Positions 14,607-14,652 of a stretch of 14,652 nucleotides of DNA are shown piece by piece. The notes beneath the pieces are model-generated. The model saw only the letters and a list, made by a program, of their open reading frames with translations. It was not told the DNA's origin and searched no databases. Numbering within the stretch: the stretch's first letter is position 1; each line of letters starts with the position of its first letter. The translations under genes and the position numbers were made by a program. Source of the DNA: an uncultured Roseburia sp. (GTDB lineage: Bacteria; Bacillota; Clostridia; Lachnospirales; Lachnospiraceae); the NCBI GenBank assembly GCA_947564765.1, contig CANODN010000021.1, positions 1 to 14,652 on the forward strand, read 5' to 3'.

Positions 14607-14652
14607 GACAGACGGTACGGGAATCGTTCACATTGCACCGGCTTTTGGTGAG
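14605..14652 (+). other. Reversed ileS fragment at the window end
   Basis: The plus strand reads MTDGTGIVHIAPAFGE in one frame, ending exactly on a codon at the window edge. GTGIVHIAPAFGEDD is a well-known IleRS stretch that should lie shortly upstream of VNGKGEM in the same gene, hence on the minus strand. Here it runs in the opposite direction from the adjoining ileS body. The fragment is short, but the motif is distinctive. It marks an inverted junction, either real or made during assembly. Confidence 0.75.

Overview
The window looks like chromosomal DNA of a spore-forming, gut-type Clostridia, most likely a Lachnospiraceae member. The basis is a SpoVT sporulation regulator, AT-leaning DNA, strong AGGAGG ribosome sites, and secreted glycoside hydrolases with InlB-type repeats and a lysine-rich Fn3-like tail. 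This placement is inference from protein style; no marker gene was searched. Eight of the nine genes lie on the minus strand.

From left to right: (1) a secreted GH29 alpha-L-fucosidase cut by the left edge, with its own promoter; (2) spoVT, with a sigma-G-like promoter and a terminator; (3) a small lipoprotein of the YehR/DUF1307 type, the only plus-strand gene, which diverges from spoVT and has a clear promoter; (4) a bidirectional terminator; (5) a probable four-gene minus-strand operon, in transcription order a 1262-residue secreted multidomain glycoside hydrolase (clan GH-A, arabinofuranosidase-like), a sugar-1-phosphate nucleotidyltransferase, a NahK-like anomeric sugar kinase and a histidine phosphatase, with gaps of 44, 13 and 19 bases; (6) a terminator that isolates this operon from (7) glgP, which starts at a TTG overlapping the stop codon of (8) ileS, whose 5' part is missing.

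The operon suggests a route in which an extracellular enzyme frees a sugar, the kinase makes the sugar-1-phosphate and the nucleotidyltransferase makes an NDP-sugar. The actual sugar cannot be read from the sequence. The fucosidase and GlgP add to a carbohydrate theme but are separate transcription units.

The most anomalous point is the right end. The ileS reading frame on the minus strand breaks near 14606, and the last 45 to 48 bases encode the IleRS motif that should come just before it, but on the plus strand. A 9-of-10 short inverted repeat flanks the switch. This looks like a fold-back chimera or a small inversion, and is more likely an assembly or amplification artefact than biology. 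I saw no tRNA, rRNA, CRISPR array, insertion sequence or phage gene.
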